From Bacteroidia bacterium (lineage in GTDB: Bacteria; Bacteroidota; Bacteroidia; CAIKAF01): 64,000 bases of DNA. Positions 26,326-36,147 of the stretch are shown one piece after another. Each line of letters starts with the position of its first letter. Position 1 is the stretch's first letter. The stretch is from contig JAUHWY010000007.1 in assembly GCA_030427255.1 (NCBI GenBank), positions 62,001-126,000 on the forward strand, in the 5' to 3' direction. Both the position numbers and the translations under genes were made by a program. Under the pieces are notes generated by a model. The model was not told the origin of the DNA, searched no databases, and saw only the letters and a list, made by a program, of their open reading frames with translations.

Positions 26326-29300
26326 TTAGGGACGTTTCACCAAACGTAGGCTCTGCTCGGCTCCGGATTCTTTATGTCTTAAGCGCAACAAATAGGTGCC
26401 GGGAGCTAAACCCTGCAATGGCTTTAAAGCATACGATACTTGCTCACCGGTACTTTCCAATGCTTGCTCACTCAAAAGCCTTCCTCGCAGGTCAAGCAGC
26501 TGTACTTCCCAAACACCATGCATCAATGCCCCTTTAATCCATACTTGGTCGGTAAATGGATTGGGATACAATTGCACATGCAGGGCAGTTAAGGCATTTT
26601 CTATTCCGGAAACTTGCACCGTTACCACATCTGTTACTGTATCGCTACAGCTTGGGTTACCGGAAATCAACTGTACAGTGTAAGTTCCTGCTTGTGTGTA
26701 GGTGTGCAATGGATTGGCCAAAGTGCTGGATTGTCCATCTCCAAAGTCCCACTGGTAAAAACTTGCATTGCTGCTGGTGGCCGTAAATTGAACCGATAAG
26801 CCTGTTGTTTGCTTAGAAAATCCACTAATTACAGGTCCTTGCTCCACGCGTATGGGAACCCGAGGACTTATGCAGGGATCTCCTTGAAGTTCCCAGTCGT
26901 ATAAATAGTAATAAAAAGCGGCTCCTGCCGAAGAACCGGTAATTTCTACATGACCTCCCGGGTTGTAGGGGTAATTCACCCCACTATTGTTTCGGTAAAG
27001 GTCCATGTCGCTGCCTCCAAGTCTATAGTTCACTCCCGGTTGCAAATGAAAATTCAAGGCCACACGGCTAGTGCCTGCGGGCACTAATACAAAGCGCGAG
27101 TCCAGTTGATTGCCACTTCCATCCCATAAGATAAAGCTTCGATTACCGGAACTATTGGCGTTTACCCACGCACTAACCAAGGTTGTAGGTTGATCTACAT
27201 TAAAAACCAAGTATTGAGTGGAACTGTTGTTGTGAAATCCACCTCCCCCGAAAGAGTTATCCAAAGGACCCACAAAGAAGGGCAATTGTGCTTCTTGGTT
27301 TTCGACCCAAAAAGTATCTGTAGAATTTACATAGGGTGAAAAATTTGGACCGCTTGCCACCGGGTTGCCGCCACCAAATTGGGTATACCAAAAAATAGTA
27401 CCAACAGCACTTGCACTCAAATGCGCGGTATCCGGTTGACATAAATACACATCGCTTCCCTGGGGAGCGTCAGGTCTATCTATAGTGATGTATGCAGGTT
27501 TAACAATGGAGTCACTACCTACTAAGTTTGATGCTACAAGCTTCACCGAATAGGTGCCATCTTGCTGATACTGGTGCTGAGGGTTTTGTTGGGTGGAGCT
27601 TTGCCCGTCTCCAAAATCCCATAACCAAGATACGGCCCCGTTGGTGGTCATATCCTGAAACTGAATATTTCCGTCACATGAGGCCAAGGCAGTAGCTGAA
27701 AAATCAGGTACCGGAGGAGTACTTGGCAGTTGACAGCTCCAATCCAAAACAAAGCCCGCTTCGTTTACATACACATCGGAAAAGATCCGCAAGGTTATTG
27801 CACCTGCCGTACTTGTGATGGTTCCACCATTTGGCAAGGTATTTCCGGTATATTGGCCAATCAAGGGACTGTTGATGGAAGGGCCATCAAATACGTATAA
27901 ATAGTCGTAATTGTTTTCCAGATTAAACTGACTAAACTGCAAGCTTACGGTTGCCGCTCCGGTAGGAGCAATGGTAATCACTGAGTTCAGGTTGTCTTGG
28001 TAATTGCCTGATGGACCGCCCGGATCAAACAGTGTACCTGTACAAGAAAATTGCGTTTGATTGGTACCATTGGGATTCATGGTAATGTTGCAGGGCAAAT
28101 TAGGATCTACAATAATGTAGCTGTTTTGGATAATGGAATCCATGCCGCAAGCTCCTCCATCGGCTACCAATTTCACATGGTAAGTGCCGGGTTGCATATA
28201 GGTATGGGTTGGATTTACTTGGTTCGAAGTAGATCCATCTCCAAAATCCCAAATGAAATTCCCGGCATTAACGCTGGTGTTGGTAAAGGAGACCATAGCC
28301 GGCGCTTGGCAAAAAGACTGAAAAGGAGTTGAAAAATTGGCCGTAACGGTTGCAGAAAAAGGACCTCCCACCCCAACGGCGTGCCAAGCATTAGTGGTTG
28401 CGATCACCTCAGGTGTGCAAGCCCCATACAAATCAATGGCCGATTGGATGGCATAAAAACGAGCATCCTGGTGATTGGAACTAGGTCCCAAATACACGGT
28501 CAAATTTCTAAAAGCAATTTCAGCGGCCTTAATTACTCCTTGAGCATTTACCGAATAGGTATTTCCTAAATCATTGGTACCTGTTCCCCCAACGGTCATT
28601 AAATAGAACCAGTAATTTTGTACTCCGCTATTGGTGTGTACTCCTCCATTGTCTTGACTTCCTGTGTAGTAAAAGCTACCTCCATAGCAGTCCGGATCGC
28701 CGTATGCGTTTGGATTACTCATTGAACGAATTCCATTTCCGTTCGGAGTGGCATCTTCCCCAATTTTCCATTCCAAGGTATTATTGGCAAAGGCGGTAAC
28801 TGCCATCCCGAAAATGTCCGAAAAAGATTCATTCAGAGCTCCACTTTCGTTTTGGTAAATAAGGTTTGCCGTATTTGAAGTAAGTCCATGGGCTATTTCA
28901 TGACCGGTTATGTCTAATGCGGTGAGTGGAGTAAATACTGAACCGTCACCATCGCCATAGGTCATGCGTTGTCCATCCCAGAAAGCATTGTTGTAATTGT
29001 TGCTGTAGTGAACGTAACTTCTTAACATAAACCCATTTCCGTCAATGCTGTTTCGGTTATGCACTTGGAGGAAATAGTCGTAGGTCATTTCAGCTCCCCA
29101 ATGTGCATCACCGGCATATTGATTTAAGCTGGCATTTACATTATTCCAAATATTATCGGCATCAAAAAAATCTGTAGCATTTCCATAGGAAGTTCCGTTA
29201 TTCAAGTCATAGGTTTGAATACCATTACCTCTTCCGGTTTCCCTCAACCTAAACTGCCCGTTAAAGAAATCTGCCGTCATGGGATGCGTTCCTGTGTAGG

Positions 29301-30039
29301 CCGTCACTACAGATCCAAGGGAATCGGCAGTATGAATTTTATCTTTAAGCCACAACACCTCGCCACTTTGGGCATCCACAAAAACATCAAATCTTGCTAA
29401 GGGTTGATGGGCATAAATGTCCATTTTCCAAGCCAACCGAAGCTTTTGACCATGAAAATCGCCTTGAGGAGCAACCCAACACAGGGAGGGGCTAGGATAA
29501 TAAGAAGCGCCTAAGTGGTTGGTCCAAAACTTCAAATCAGCTTCCTCTTCAGGTACTTCCCATTTGTAAACCTGAGCAGGGACTGCATGTAAAGCCTCTT
29601 GAATAGCCACACCGGCATCAATAGAAGCCTGTGCGCCTACATTTTGATCGATAGCAAATAGATTTCCATGCGCGCTGTGCCAGATGTAGTCTTTAAGGTG
29701 CACTTTGTATATTCCTGCTTCTACAGGTACATTATTTACGTAGTGCTGAAAGCTTAGATGGATAAAGCCATGCGCATCTTCTTCCTTGGATACCAACCGG
29801 AGGTCTGCGCTGACTCCTTTCTTTTGAATCAAGCTTTTTAAAAAATGATTAAGTCTGTCGCCATCCAAACGCAAAGAAGGTCCTGGCTTTAAAAATTCGG
29901 GGAAAGCCAAACCGGGCTTTTCACGCACCACTTCCATTCCCGGATATTTCCGTTGGGCATCTATTCCAAAAAATGCTTGCTGTGCTTGGCTTAAAATAGA
30001 GAAACCTAGTCCACACAACAACAAAAAGAACTTATTCAT
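26326..30039 (-). CDS. secreted M4 (thermolysin-type) metallopeptidase with CUB, PKD and T9SS sorting domains
   Basis: 1237 aa from the ATG at 30039 (signal peptide MNKFFLLLCGLGFSILSQAQ). Order: FTP-type propeptide (to about 200), M4 catalytic domain with HEIAH (380-384) and the third zinc ligand E404 in NESGALNESFSD, a PKD domain, a CUB-like domain, a second PKD, an Ig-like region, a third PKD (YQWDFGDGQSS), and a type A T9SS C-terminal domain (QLYPNPFTDQVWIKG). It should be exported by type IX secretion to the surface or medium as a general protease for nutrient use. Confidence 0.93.
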   Translation of the reverse strand: MNKFFLLLCGLGFSILSQAQQAFFGIDAQRKYPGMEVVREKPGLAFPEFLKPGPSLRLDGDRLNHFLKSLIQKKGVSADLRLVSKEEDAHGFIHLSFQHYVNNVPVEAGIYKVHLKDYIWHSAHGNLFAIDQNVGAQASIDAGVAIQEALHAVPAQVYKWEVPEEEADLKFWTNHLGASYYPSPSLCWVAPQGDFHGQKLRLAWKMDIYAHQPLARFDVFVDAQSGEVLWLKDKIHTADSLGSVVTAYTGTHPMTADFFNGQFRLRETGRGNGIQTYDLNNGTSYGNATDFFDADNIWNNVNASLNQYAGDAHWGAEMTYDYFLQVHNRNSIDGNGFMLRSYVHYSNNYNNAFWDGQRMTYGDGDGSVFTPLTALDITGHEIAHGLTSNTANLIYQNESGALNESFSDIFGMAVTAFANNTLEWKIGEDATPNGNGIRSMSNPNAYGDPDCYGGSFYYTGSQDNGGVHTNSGVQNYWFYLMTVGGTGTNDLGNTYSVNAQGVIKAAEIAFRNLTVYLGPSSNHQDARFYAIQSAIDLYGACTPEVIATTNAWHAVGVGGPFSATVTANFSTPFQSFCQAPAMVSFTNTSVNAGNFIWDFGDGSTSNQVNPTHTYMQPGTYHVKLVADGGACGMDSIIQNSYIIVDPNLPCNITMNPNGTNQTQFSCTGTLFDPGGPSGNYQDNLNSVITIAPTGAATVSLQFSQFNLENNYDYLYVFDGPSINSPLIGQYTGNTLPNGGTITSTAGAITLRIFSDVYVNEAGFVLDWSCQLPSTPPVPDFSATALASCDGNIQFQDMTTNGAVSWLWDFGDGQSSTQQNPQHQYQQDGTYSVKLVASNLVGSDSIVKPAYITIDRPDAPQGSDVYLCQPDTAHLSASAVGTIFWYTQFGGGNPVASGPNFSPYVNSTDTFWVENQEAQLPFFVGPLDNSFGGGGFHNNSSTQYLVFNVDQPTTLVSAWVNANSSGNRSFILWDGSGNQLDSRFVLVPAGTSRVALNFHLQPGVNYRLGGSDMDLYRNNSGVNYPYNPGGHVEITGSSAGAAFYYYLYDWELQGDPCISPRVPIRVEQGPVISGFSKQTTGLSVQFTATSSNASFYQWDFGDGQSSTLANPLHTYTQAGTYTVQLISGNPSCSDTVTDVVTVQVSGIENALTALHVQLYPNPFTDQVWIKGALMHGVWEVQLLDLRGRLLSEQALESTGEQVSYALKPLQGLAPGTYLLRLRHKESGAEQSLRLVKRP

Positions 30040-30140
30040 AAGCAAATTGTTGCGGGAAAGGTACAAAGCCTTGCAATAGAATCAAAGGCCCAATAAAACA
30101 ACTTGGTCTCTGATTAACCTAAGGTCTGTAAGGCAGCTAG

Positions 30141-30818
30141 TTAAACCTCCGAAATGTAACCGTTGGCACAAATCAAGGTACGCTCCGGATAATCCTTTAA
30201 AAAGGAATGGTCGTGGGTTGCCATCAATACGCCGGTACCTGAAGCCCGAATTTGCCTCAAAAGCTCCATAATATCCTTAGAGGTTTCAGGATCCAGATTC
30301 CCTGTTGGCTCGTCGGCCAATATTAGTTTGGGATGGTTGAGTAGAGCTCTGGCAACAACCATACGCTGCTGCTCCCCACCGGAAAGCTCATGAGGATATT
30401 TAAAGCCTTTGGTCTTTTGCCCCACTGCATCCAAAACCTCTTGGATTCGGTACTCCATTTTTCGCTTGTCTTTCCAACCGGTGGCTTTAAGCACAAAGGT
30501 CATATTATCGAAAATGGTTCGGTCGGGCAACAATTGAAAATCTTGAAAAACAATGCCCAATTGTCGACGCAACAAAGGAAGCTTGGAGCGTTTTAGCTTG
30601 GACAAATCAAAGCCGGCCACCTTAGCTTGACCATCGGCAATTGGAACTTCTCCATACATAGCCTTCATGAGCGAAGACTTACCGCTTCCTGTTTTTCCAA
30701 TAAGATAAACAAACTCGCCTTCACTCATAGAGAATGTAACATCACGCAGCACCATCAGGTTTCCCTGGTGCACACTCACCTTGTTCATTTCTATTAAGGC
30801 TCCAGAAGGCTCGTTCAT
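30141..30818 (-). CDS. ftsE: cell division ABC ATPase FtsE-like
   Basis: 225 aa, a single ABC ATPase. Walker A is GKTGSGKSS, the signature is LSGGEQQRMVVARAL, Walker B is LILADEPTGNLD and the switch histidine is in MATHDHSF. Length and the FDLSKLKRSKLPLLRRQLGI segment fit FtsE, which with FtsX controls cell-wall hydrolases at the septum. FtsX is not adjacent here, as is usual in many Bacteroidota. A LolD-type ATPase is the main alternative. Confidence 0.82.
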   Translation of the reverse strand: MNEPSGALIEMNKVSVHQGNLMVLRDVTFSMSEGEFVYLIGKTGSGKSSLMKAMYGEVPIADGQAKVAGFDLSKLKRSKLPLLRRQLGIVFQDFQLLPDRTIFDNMTFVLKATGWKDKRKMEYRIQEVLDAVGQKTKGFKYPHELSGGEQQRMVVARALLNHPKLILADEPTGNLDPETSKDIMELLRQIRASGTGVLMATHDHSFLKDYPERTLICANGYISEV

Positions 30819-30930
30819 AGGTCAAAAGTCTTCATTATTACCATCCCACCCATCCGACTTAAAAATAATTATTAAAAGAAGTACGTTGAAAAAACTAAAG
30901 ACAGGTAAGAGGATGGCATATAGCTGTAGC

Positions 30931-30938
30931 TAACTTTG
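30931..30938 (+). promoter_or_regulatory. -7 box upstream of the TPR gene
   Basis: TAACTTTG, a perfect TAnnTTTG match, 28 bp before the ATG. No clear -33 element is seen at the expected distance. Confidence 0.35.
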
Positions 30939-30966
30939 TAAGCGTCTATCTCTGTAAAACAATAAA

Positions 30967-33900
30967 ATGAAGCAATTAGCGGCAATTTTCGGATGTATTT
31001 TATTGTCAGCCGGTCTCATGGCTCAGAGGACGCCGAACGAACTAGATCCGGAAAAACTGTACAGAGAAGGATATCAACAATACCAACAATCGCTCTACGG
31101 AGCTGCACAGGCTTTATTTAGGCGTTATCAGGAAACCGCTAACTCCTCAGCGCACCATAATTTACCAGACGCCTATTATTATGAAGCGGCATGCGCCACA
31201 GAGCTTTTTCAAAACAATGCGCTGTATCTGTTGGACCGATTCCGGAACCGATATCCCGAAAGCCCAAAAATCTCTATGAGTTGGCTACAAACCGGACGAA
31301 TCCATTTTAGGGATAAAGATTATCAGGAGGCAGAAATGGCCTTAAGTAAAGCCGACCCTTACCTGTTAAATAAGGAGGATTTTTCTGAGTATTATTTCAA
31401 ATTAGGGTATAGCCGGTATATGCAAGGAAATTCCAAAGATGCCTTGCTTGCTTTTGACCAAATGAACGAAAGGGAATCCAAGTGGCAAATTCCTGCCTTG
31501 TATTATACCGGGCATATCTACTATGAAAATGAGGACTTTGAAAAAGCCCTTCAATATTTTAAACGAGTTGAGCATTCTAAAGCATTTGCACGCCTTGTGC
31601 CCCTGTATATTGTTCAAATATACTACCGACAGGGACGCTATGAGGAAGCCACCGCTTATGGCAGCCCGCTGGCAGACACCTTAAAGGGGCGCCACAGGGA
31701 TCCTGTACGACGTATCTTGGCCGAATCTTGGTTTAGGCTTAAAAACTACGATAAGGCTTTGGAAGTCTATCAGTTGTTTCAAAGAGATGGGGGGCAACTA
31801 GATCGTGAAGGAAGGTATAACTTAGGGCTTTCTTACTTCTATACCGACCAATGGAAAAATGCGGCGGAATCCTTAGCTAAAGCCACAGATAAGGACGATA
31901 GCCTTAGTCAAACGGCCTACTATTTTCTTGCCTCCTCCTTAATGGAATTAAACCAAAAAAAGCTGGCCCTAGATGCCCTGCGCATGGTTCATGCTTTAAA
32001 TTTTGATGACCAACTTTCTCAGGAGGCCTTATTTAACTTTGCCAAACTTAGCTTTGAGCTAGGATACAATCCATATAATGAAGCCGTTGGAGCTTTGGAG
32101 CGGTATTTAGAGCTATACCCAAACGCTCTTTATAAAGAAGAAGCCAGAAAACTGATGGTGGAAATTCATGTTTCCGCCAAAAATTACAGACTTGCCATCG
32201 AGGCTTTAGAAAAAATGGATAAGCTTTCCCCTGAATTAAGCAGAGCCTTTCAACGCGTGCTTTATTTTAGGGCGGTAGAGCTGTTCAACAACCTCGAATT
32301 GGAAGATGCCATCCCTTTATTTCAACGGGCTATTCGAATGAACAAAAGCCCCGAAATTACCGCCTCAGCAAGGTATTGGCTTGGCGAAACTTTTTATCAA
32401 CTCAAGAGCTACCCCGACGCTATTGGTCAATGGGAGTCTTTTCTGTCTTCTCCATCGGCTTCTTCCTTGGAAGAATATGCACATGTCTATTATCATTTGG
32501 GTTATGCCCGACTAAAACTCAAAGATTATGCAGGTGCTCTTACCGAATTCAGAACCTATTTAACTGAAAACAAGGGGCCTAAAGATGCCAAGGCCAACGA
32601 TGCCCTTCTTCGAACCGCTGATTGTTTCTTTATTTTAAAGCGCTTTAACCAAGCCTTAGATGCCTACAAATCCTCTGCCAATCACCCGGATTTCGGAACA
32701 GACTATGCCTTATTTCAATTGGGTATGCTGCAAGGTCTCACAGGAGACCAGGCCGGAAAAGAGGAAACAATGGGACGTTTAGCCGAAAATTTTCCGAGCT
32801 CTCCTCTAAATGAAGAAGCCCTTTACGAAAAAGGACTAGCAGCAGTTCGCCAAGACAAGCCAAATCAGGCCTTAACCACGTTTGATCAATTGAGGTCGCG
32901 CTTCCCAAAAGGCTTCTATTTTGGGAAATCCTTGTTGCAATCCGGCCTGGTACATCGCAACAATGGGCAAAATCCGGAAGCGCTTGGTTGGTTTCGAAGG
33001 GTGGTTGACGAATATCCCGGTACCGAAGAAGCCAATTTGGCTATGGGTTACGCAAAAAGTATTTATACCGAAACCGGACAAGTTGAGGCTTGGCTTCAAT
33101 TTGTGAAGGAAAAGGGAGGCAATCGATACAGCGAAGCCAGCCTCGACTCCAGTGCTTTTGACGGTCTCCAAAATGCCGTAATTTCCGGAGATTGTCAAAA
33201 AATTGCTTCCGCAGGACAAGCATATCTAAAAGCTTTCCCTCAAGGTATTTTTGCATTAAAAGCTGCCCACTACGCCGCAGAATGTCTTTTTGAAGAGAAA
33301 AGCGATTCGGCAGCCTTGGTTCTTTTTGAACGTGTATTGGAAGCACCCAATGGAAGTTTCACCGAAAATGCATTGGTAAAGGCGGGTTACTTGTACAGCT
33401 CCATGAACGATACCCTCAAGGCCATGCGTACTTACGAACGTTTGATTGAAGTTACCGGTAGCTCAGAGCATTTAAAAACTTCAAGAATCGCCCTCATGGA
33501 ATACCATTTTGCATTAAAACAATGGTCTGAAGCCATTCACTATGCAGATTTGGTTCAAAGCTTTGAGTCCCTCGCCCCATCCGAATTGGAGCGCAGTCTA
33601 TTTGTGTTGACACGGTCTAACTACCGCTTAGAGCAGTGGGAAATGGCCTTGGCTTCGGCTAGGAAACTGGAAAAAAATAAAAGTTCGGGGTACTATGCTG
33701 AAGTGGCCTTTATTATGGGCGACGTACTGTATAAAAAAGAAGAATACCGCCAGGCCGAAAGGGAATTACGTAAGGCGATTAAACATATGGGAGGCCAGAA
33801 AGACTGGATGGCCCGTTCCTTTATTTTGCTTAGTGACATTTACCTTAAGCTCGACGATTTAGTCCAAGCAAAATCAGTACTAAAAACGGTAATTGATAAT

Positions 33901-34026
33901 CACCAAGGAGTCGATTTGGTGCAAATTGCCCAAGAAAAGTACGATGCAATCTTAGACTTGGAGCAAGAACGAAACCGTCCCGAGATAAACGAACCTGAGG
34001 AATTTGAAATCGCACCCAATGAATAA
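30967..34026 (+). CDS. large secreted tetratricopeptide-repeat protein
   Basis: 1019 aa. A signal peptide (MKQLAAIFGCILLSAGLMAQ) is followed by tandem TPR-like repeats across the whole length (for example EGRYNLGLSYFYTDQWKNAAE and EITASARYWLGETFYQLKSYPDA). The last residues are acidic. It would act as a periplasmic scaffold. The next gene, an outer-membrane barrel, overlaps its end by 8 nt, so the two probably form one complex. No enzyme motif is seen. Such TPR/barrel pairs recur in Bacteroidota, but their role is not settled to my knowledge. Confidence 0.85.
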   Translation: MKQLAAIFGCILLSAGLMAQRTPNELDPEKLYREGYQQYQQSLYGAAQALFRRYQETANSSAHHNLPDAYYYEAACATELFQNNALYLLDRFRNRYPESPKISMSWLQTGRIHFRDKDYQEAEMALSKADPYLLNKEDFSEYYFKLGYSRYMQGNSKDALLAFDQMNERESKWQIPALYYTGHIYYENEDFEKALQYFKRVEHSKAFARLVPLYIVQIYYRQGRYEEATAYGSPLADTLKGRHRDPVRRILAESWFRLKNYDKALEVYQLFQRDGGQLDREGRYNLGLSYFYTDQWKNAAESLAKATDKDDSLSQTAYYFLASSLMELNQKKLALDALRMVHALNFDDQLSQEALFNFAKLSFELGYNPYNEAVGALERYLELYPNALYKEEARKLMVEIHVSAKNYRLAIEALEKMDKLSPELSRAFQRVLYFRAVELFNNLELEDAIPLFQRAIRMNKSPEITASARYWLGETFYQLKSYPDAIGQWESFLSSPSASSLEEYAHVYYHLGYARLKLKDYAGALTEFRTYLTENKGPKDAKANDALLRTADCFFILKRFNQALDAYKSSANHPDFGTDYALFQLGMLQGLTGDQAGKEETMGRLAENFPSSPLNEEALYEKGLAAVRQDKPNQALTTFDQLRSRFPKGFYFGKSLLQSGLVHRNNGQNPEALGWFRRVVDEYPGTEEANLAMGYAKSIYTETGQVEAWLQFVKEKGGNRYSEASLDSSAFDGLQNAVISGDCQKIASAGQAYLKAFPQGIFALKAAHYAAECLFEEKSDSAALVLFERVLEAPNGSFTENALVKAGYLYSSMNDTLKAMRTYERLIEVTGSSEHLKTSRIALMEYHFALKQWSEAIHYADLVQSFESLAPSELERSLFVLTRSNYRLEQWEMALASARKLEKNKSSGYYAEVAFIMGDVLYKKEEYRQAERELRKAIKHMGGQKDWMARSFILLSDIYLKLDDLVQAKSVLKTVIDNHQGVDLVQIAQEKYDAILDLEQERNRPEINEPEEFEIAPNE

Positions 34027-35692
34027 GTTTTTAAGGTTAATATGGGTAGGGTTTGCGTGTTTGCTTCCCTTTGGAACAATTCAGGCTCAACAACTTGAGA
34101 ATAATCGAGTGGTTTATACCGGTTTTGAGCCCAAACTTGCAGAAGTGGAGAAAATCACCAACAATCCACAAATATTAGACACCATTCGTCTGCAAGCGGA
34201 TACCAACTATGCTTTTAATGTTAAGTCTATACCTACTTATTATAATCCCGACACGCTAGCCGCAGCACGCATGCGCAAAGAACCTATTTCAAGGTTGCAA
34301 CGTGCTATGCTTAAATTAGGCTTTGGCAACTACACTACCCCACTGGTTGATTTTCATTTAAACTCCTTAAGGGCTAGAAATAATGGCTATTTTGTTAGGT
34401 TCAATCACCTCTCCTCCACAGGAAGTATTTCAGGTAGAGGCTTCCCAGGAACCAGCAGCAATACCGCTGAAGCAGGATACCGTCATATCTTTAAACCCCT
34501 TACCCTGGGAATTGAAGCAGGCTATGACCGCCAAGCCGTCCACTATTACGGGTACCCCCAAACTTTGGACAGCCTCTTCCCCTCCGACTCCACTCGCCAA
34601 CGTTACTCGCTCGGACAGGGAAGATTTTACCTCAACAGTACCCATAGAACAGACTCCATTCGACTGAACTATTCCACTTCTCTAGATTTTTACCACGTAT
34701 CTAACCTTTATAGAACCAGAGAAAACACCTTTCGCCTCAAATCAAACTTCAATAAGTTTACTGATCTTTTTGCCGGTGAATTTATGGGAGTCAATGCCTC
34801 CCTCGATTTGTTAGACTTTAGCTCAGACTCCATAAGTTTGGGCTTGGGATGGATTACCGATGTTAACCCCTACATGAAACTTGGCCGCAAAAGCTGGGAC
34901 GTAGAACTGGGAGCTGGCTTGGTTTTTGGAAATAGCGACAGTAGTTTTTTCAGGATTTACCCTCGGATTCAGGCCAATTGGAAGATTTTTAAGCAATACG
35001 TGCAATTGTTTGGAGGTGTATCAGGGGATTTTGAACGCATTACCTTTCGAGAGTTGTATACCCAAAACCCTTTTATTCAATCCAACATAAACCTTACCAA
35101 TCAAAACACGCCTTACCTGCTTCACGCAGGAATAAAGGGCGCCTTTTCGGATCTAATCTCCTATCGTTCAGAAATCTCTTATGCCAGAATAAACGGCATG
35201 CCCTTTTTTGTTAACGACACCTTAGGTGCCCCCAGAACCGGCTTTGAGGCGATTTACGACCAAGTAAACCTTACCACCATTTCCGCCGGGCTGAATTTTC
35301 ATTACGGCGAAAAAATTGAAGTGGACCTCCATGGACGGTATCGATTGGTTGCTATGGATAACTTAACAGAAGCTTGGCACTTCCCTCCCTTAGACATTCG
35401 ATTGGCCGCACGTTACCAATTGGGTGAAAAAATGCTCTTTAGAGCCGATATGGCTTTTATAAGTGGACAAAGGGCACGAATCTTTAACCAAGACTCTACA
35501 GGAACCAAAAAGGAAGGTTTTATTGACCTGAACCCAACCCTGGATTTTCGCTTAGGTGCCACGTATCGCCTCACGGAAAAACTTGGCTTCTTTTTGGATA
35601 TGAATAATATTGCTGCCTTCCGTTACAACAGGTTCTACGGCTACCCCACCTTTGGCTTAACTGTAATCGGAGGTTTAAGACTCTCCCTTTGA
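34019..35692 (+). CDS. outer-membrane beta-barrel protein
   Basis: 557 aa from the ATG at 34019 (signal peptide MNKFLRLIWVGFACLLPFGTIQAQ); a TTG at 34004 is an alternative with a better-placed GAGGA site. The body is alternating amphipathic strands, and the end IGGLRLSL fits an outer-membrane barrel. The N-terminal stretch (LGFGNYTTPLVDFHLNSLRA) is like TonB-receptor-related Bacteroidota barrels without a plug. Overlap with the TPR gene suggests joint function. The substrate or client is unknown. Confidence 0.78.
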   Translation: MNKFLRLIWVGFACLLPFGTIQAQQLENNRVVYTGFEPKLAEVEKITNNPQILDTIRLQADTNYAFNVKSIPTYYNPDTLAAARMRKEPISRLQRAMLKLGFGNYTTPLVDFHLNSLRARNNGYFVRFNHLSSTGSISGRGFPGTSSNTAEAGYRHIFKPLTLGIEAGYDRQAVHYYGYPQTLDSLFPSDSTRQRYSLGQGRFYLNSTHRTDSIRLNYSTSLDFYHVSNLYRTRENTFRLKSNFNKFTDLFAGEFMGVNASLDLLDFSSDSISLGLGWITDVNPYMKLGRKSWDVELGAGLVFGNSDSSFFRIYPRIQANWKIFKQYVQLFGGVSGDFERITFRELYTQNPFIQSNINLTNQNTPYLLHAGIKGAFSDLISYRSEISYARINGMPFFVNDTLGAPRTGFEAIYDQVNLTTISAGLNFHYGEKIEVDLHGRYRLVAMDNLTEAWHFPPLDIRLAARYQLGEKMLFRADMAFISGQRARIFNQDSTGTKKEGFIDLNPTLDFRLGATYRLTEKLGFFLDMNNIAAFRYNRFYGYPTFGLTVIGGLRLSL

Positions 35693-35694
35693 GC

Positions 35695-36147
35695 ATGGAA
35701 TGGCCAAAAATCAATATTCCTTTGCATCCCCTAAAGTCTAGAACAAATCCCGGCAATGGAACAGAAATTTGGGACCATTGGAGAAAAAAATATGTGGCCG
35801 CTACTCCTGAGGAATGGGTAAGGCAACATGTGCTCCACTGGTTAGTGCGCGATTTTAACTATCCTAGCGGAAGAATTATGGTGGAAGCAGAAGTAAAAGG
35901 CCTCCAAAGAAAACGAAGGTTGGACGCTCTGGTCTTAGATGCTCAAGGTGGTCCATACCTGCTTATAGAAATTAAAGCGCCATCGGTGACTCTATCCAAT
36001 CAAACCTTTTTACAAGCAGCCCACTACAATAGCCAAGTAAAAGCTCCCTATCTGCTCATAAGTAACGGTGTGCAAACCTTTGTTGCAAAAACCTTTGGAG
36101 GTCAATTTGAATTCTGTCAAGAAATACCGGAAGCTCCTAGAACATGA
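35695..36147 (+). CDS. HsdR_N-type nuclease-fold protein (standalone)
   Basis: 150 aa. A PD-(D/E)XK core is visible: RRLDALVLDAQGGPYLLIEIKAP gives Asp, Glu and Lys of the active site, as in the N-terminal domain of type I restriction HsdR. Here it stands alone with no HsdM, HsdS or helicase part. Bacteroidota genomes commonly carry this small gene, and its role is unknown. The ATG at 35695 lies 2 bp after the preceding stop. The glycosyltransferase gene overlaps its end by 4 nt. Confidence 0.82.
   Translation: MEWPKINIPLHPLKSRTNPGNGTEIWDHWRKKYVAATPEEWVRQHVLHWLVRDFNYPSGRIMVEAEVKGLQRKRRLDALVLDAQGGPYLLIEIKAPSVTLSNQTFLQAAHYNSQVKAPYLLISNGVQTFVAKTFGGQFEFCQEIPEAPRT

Noticed and set aside
35695-36147. 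Type I restriction-modification system
   Set aside because: Only the HsdR_N-like nuclease domain is present; no HsdM, HsdS or helicase genes are near.
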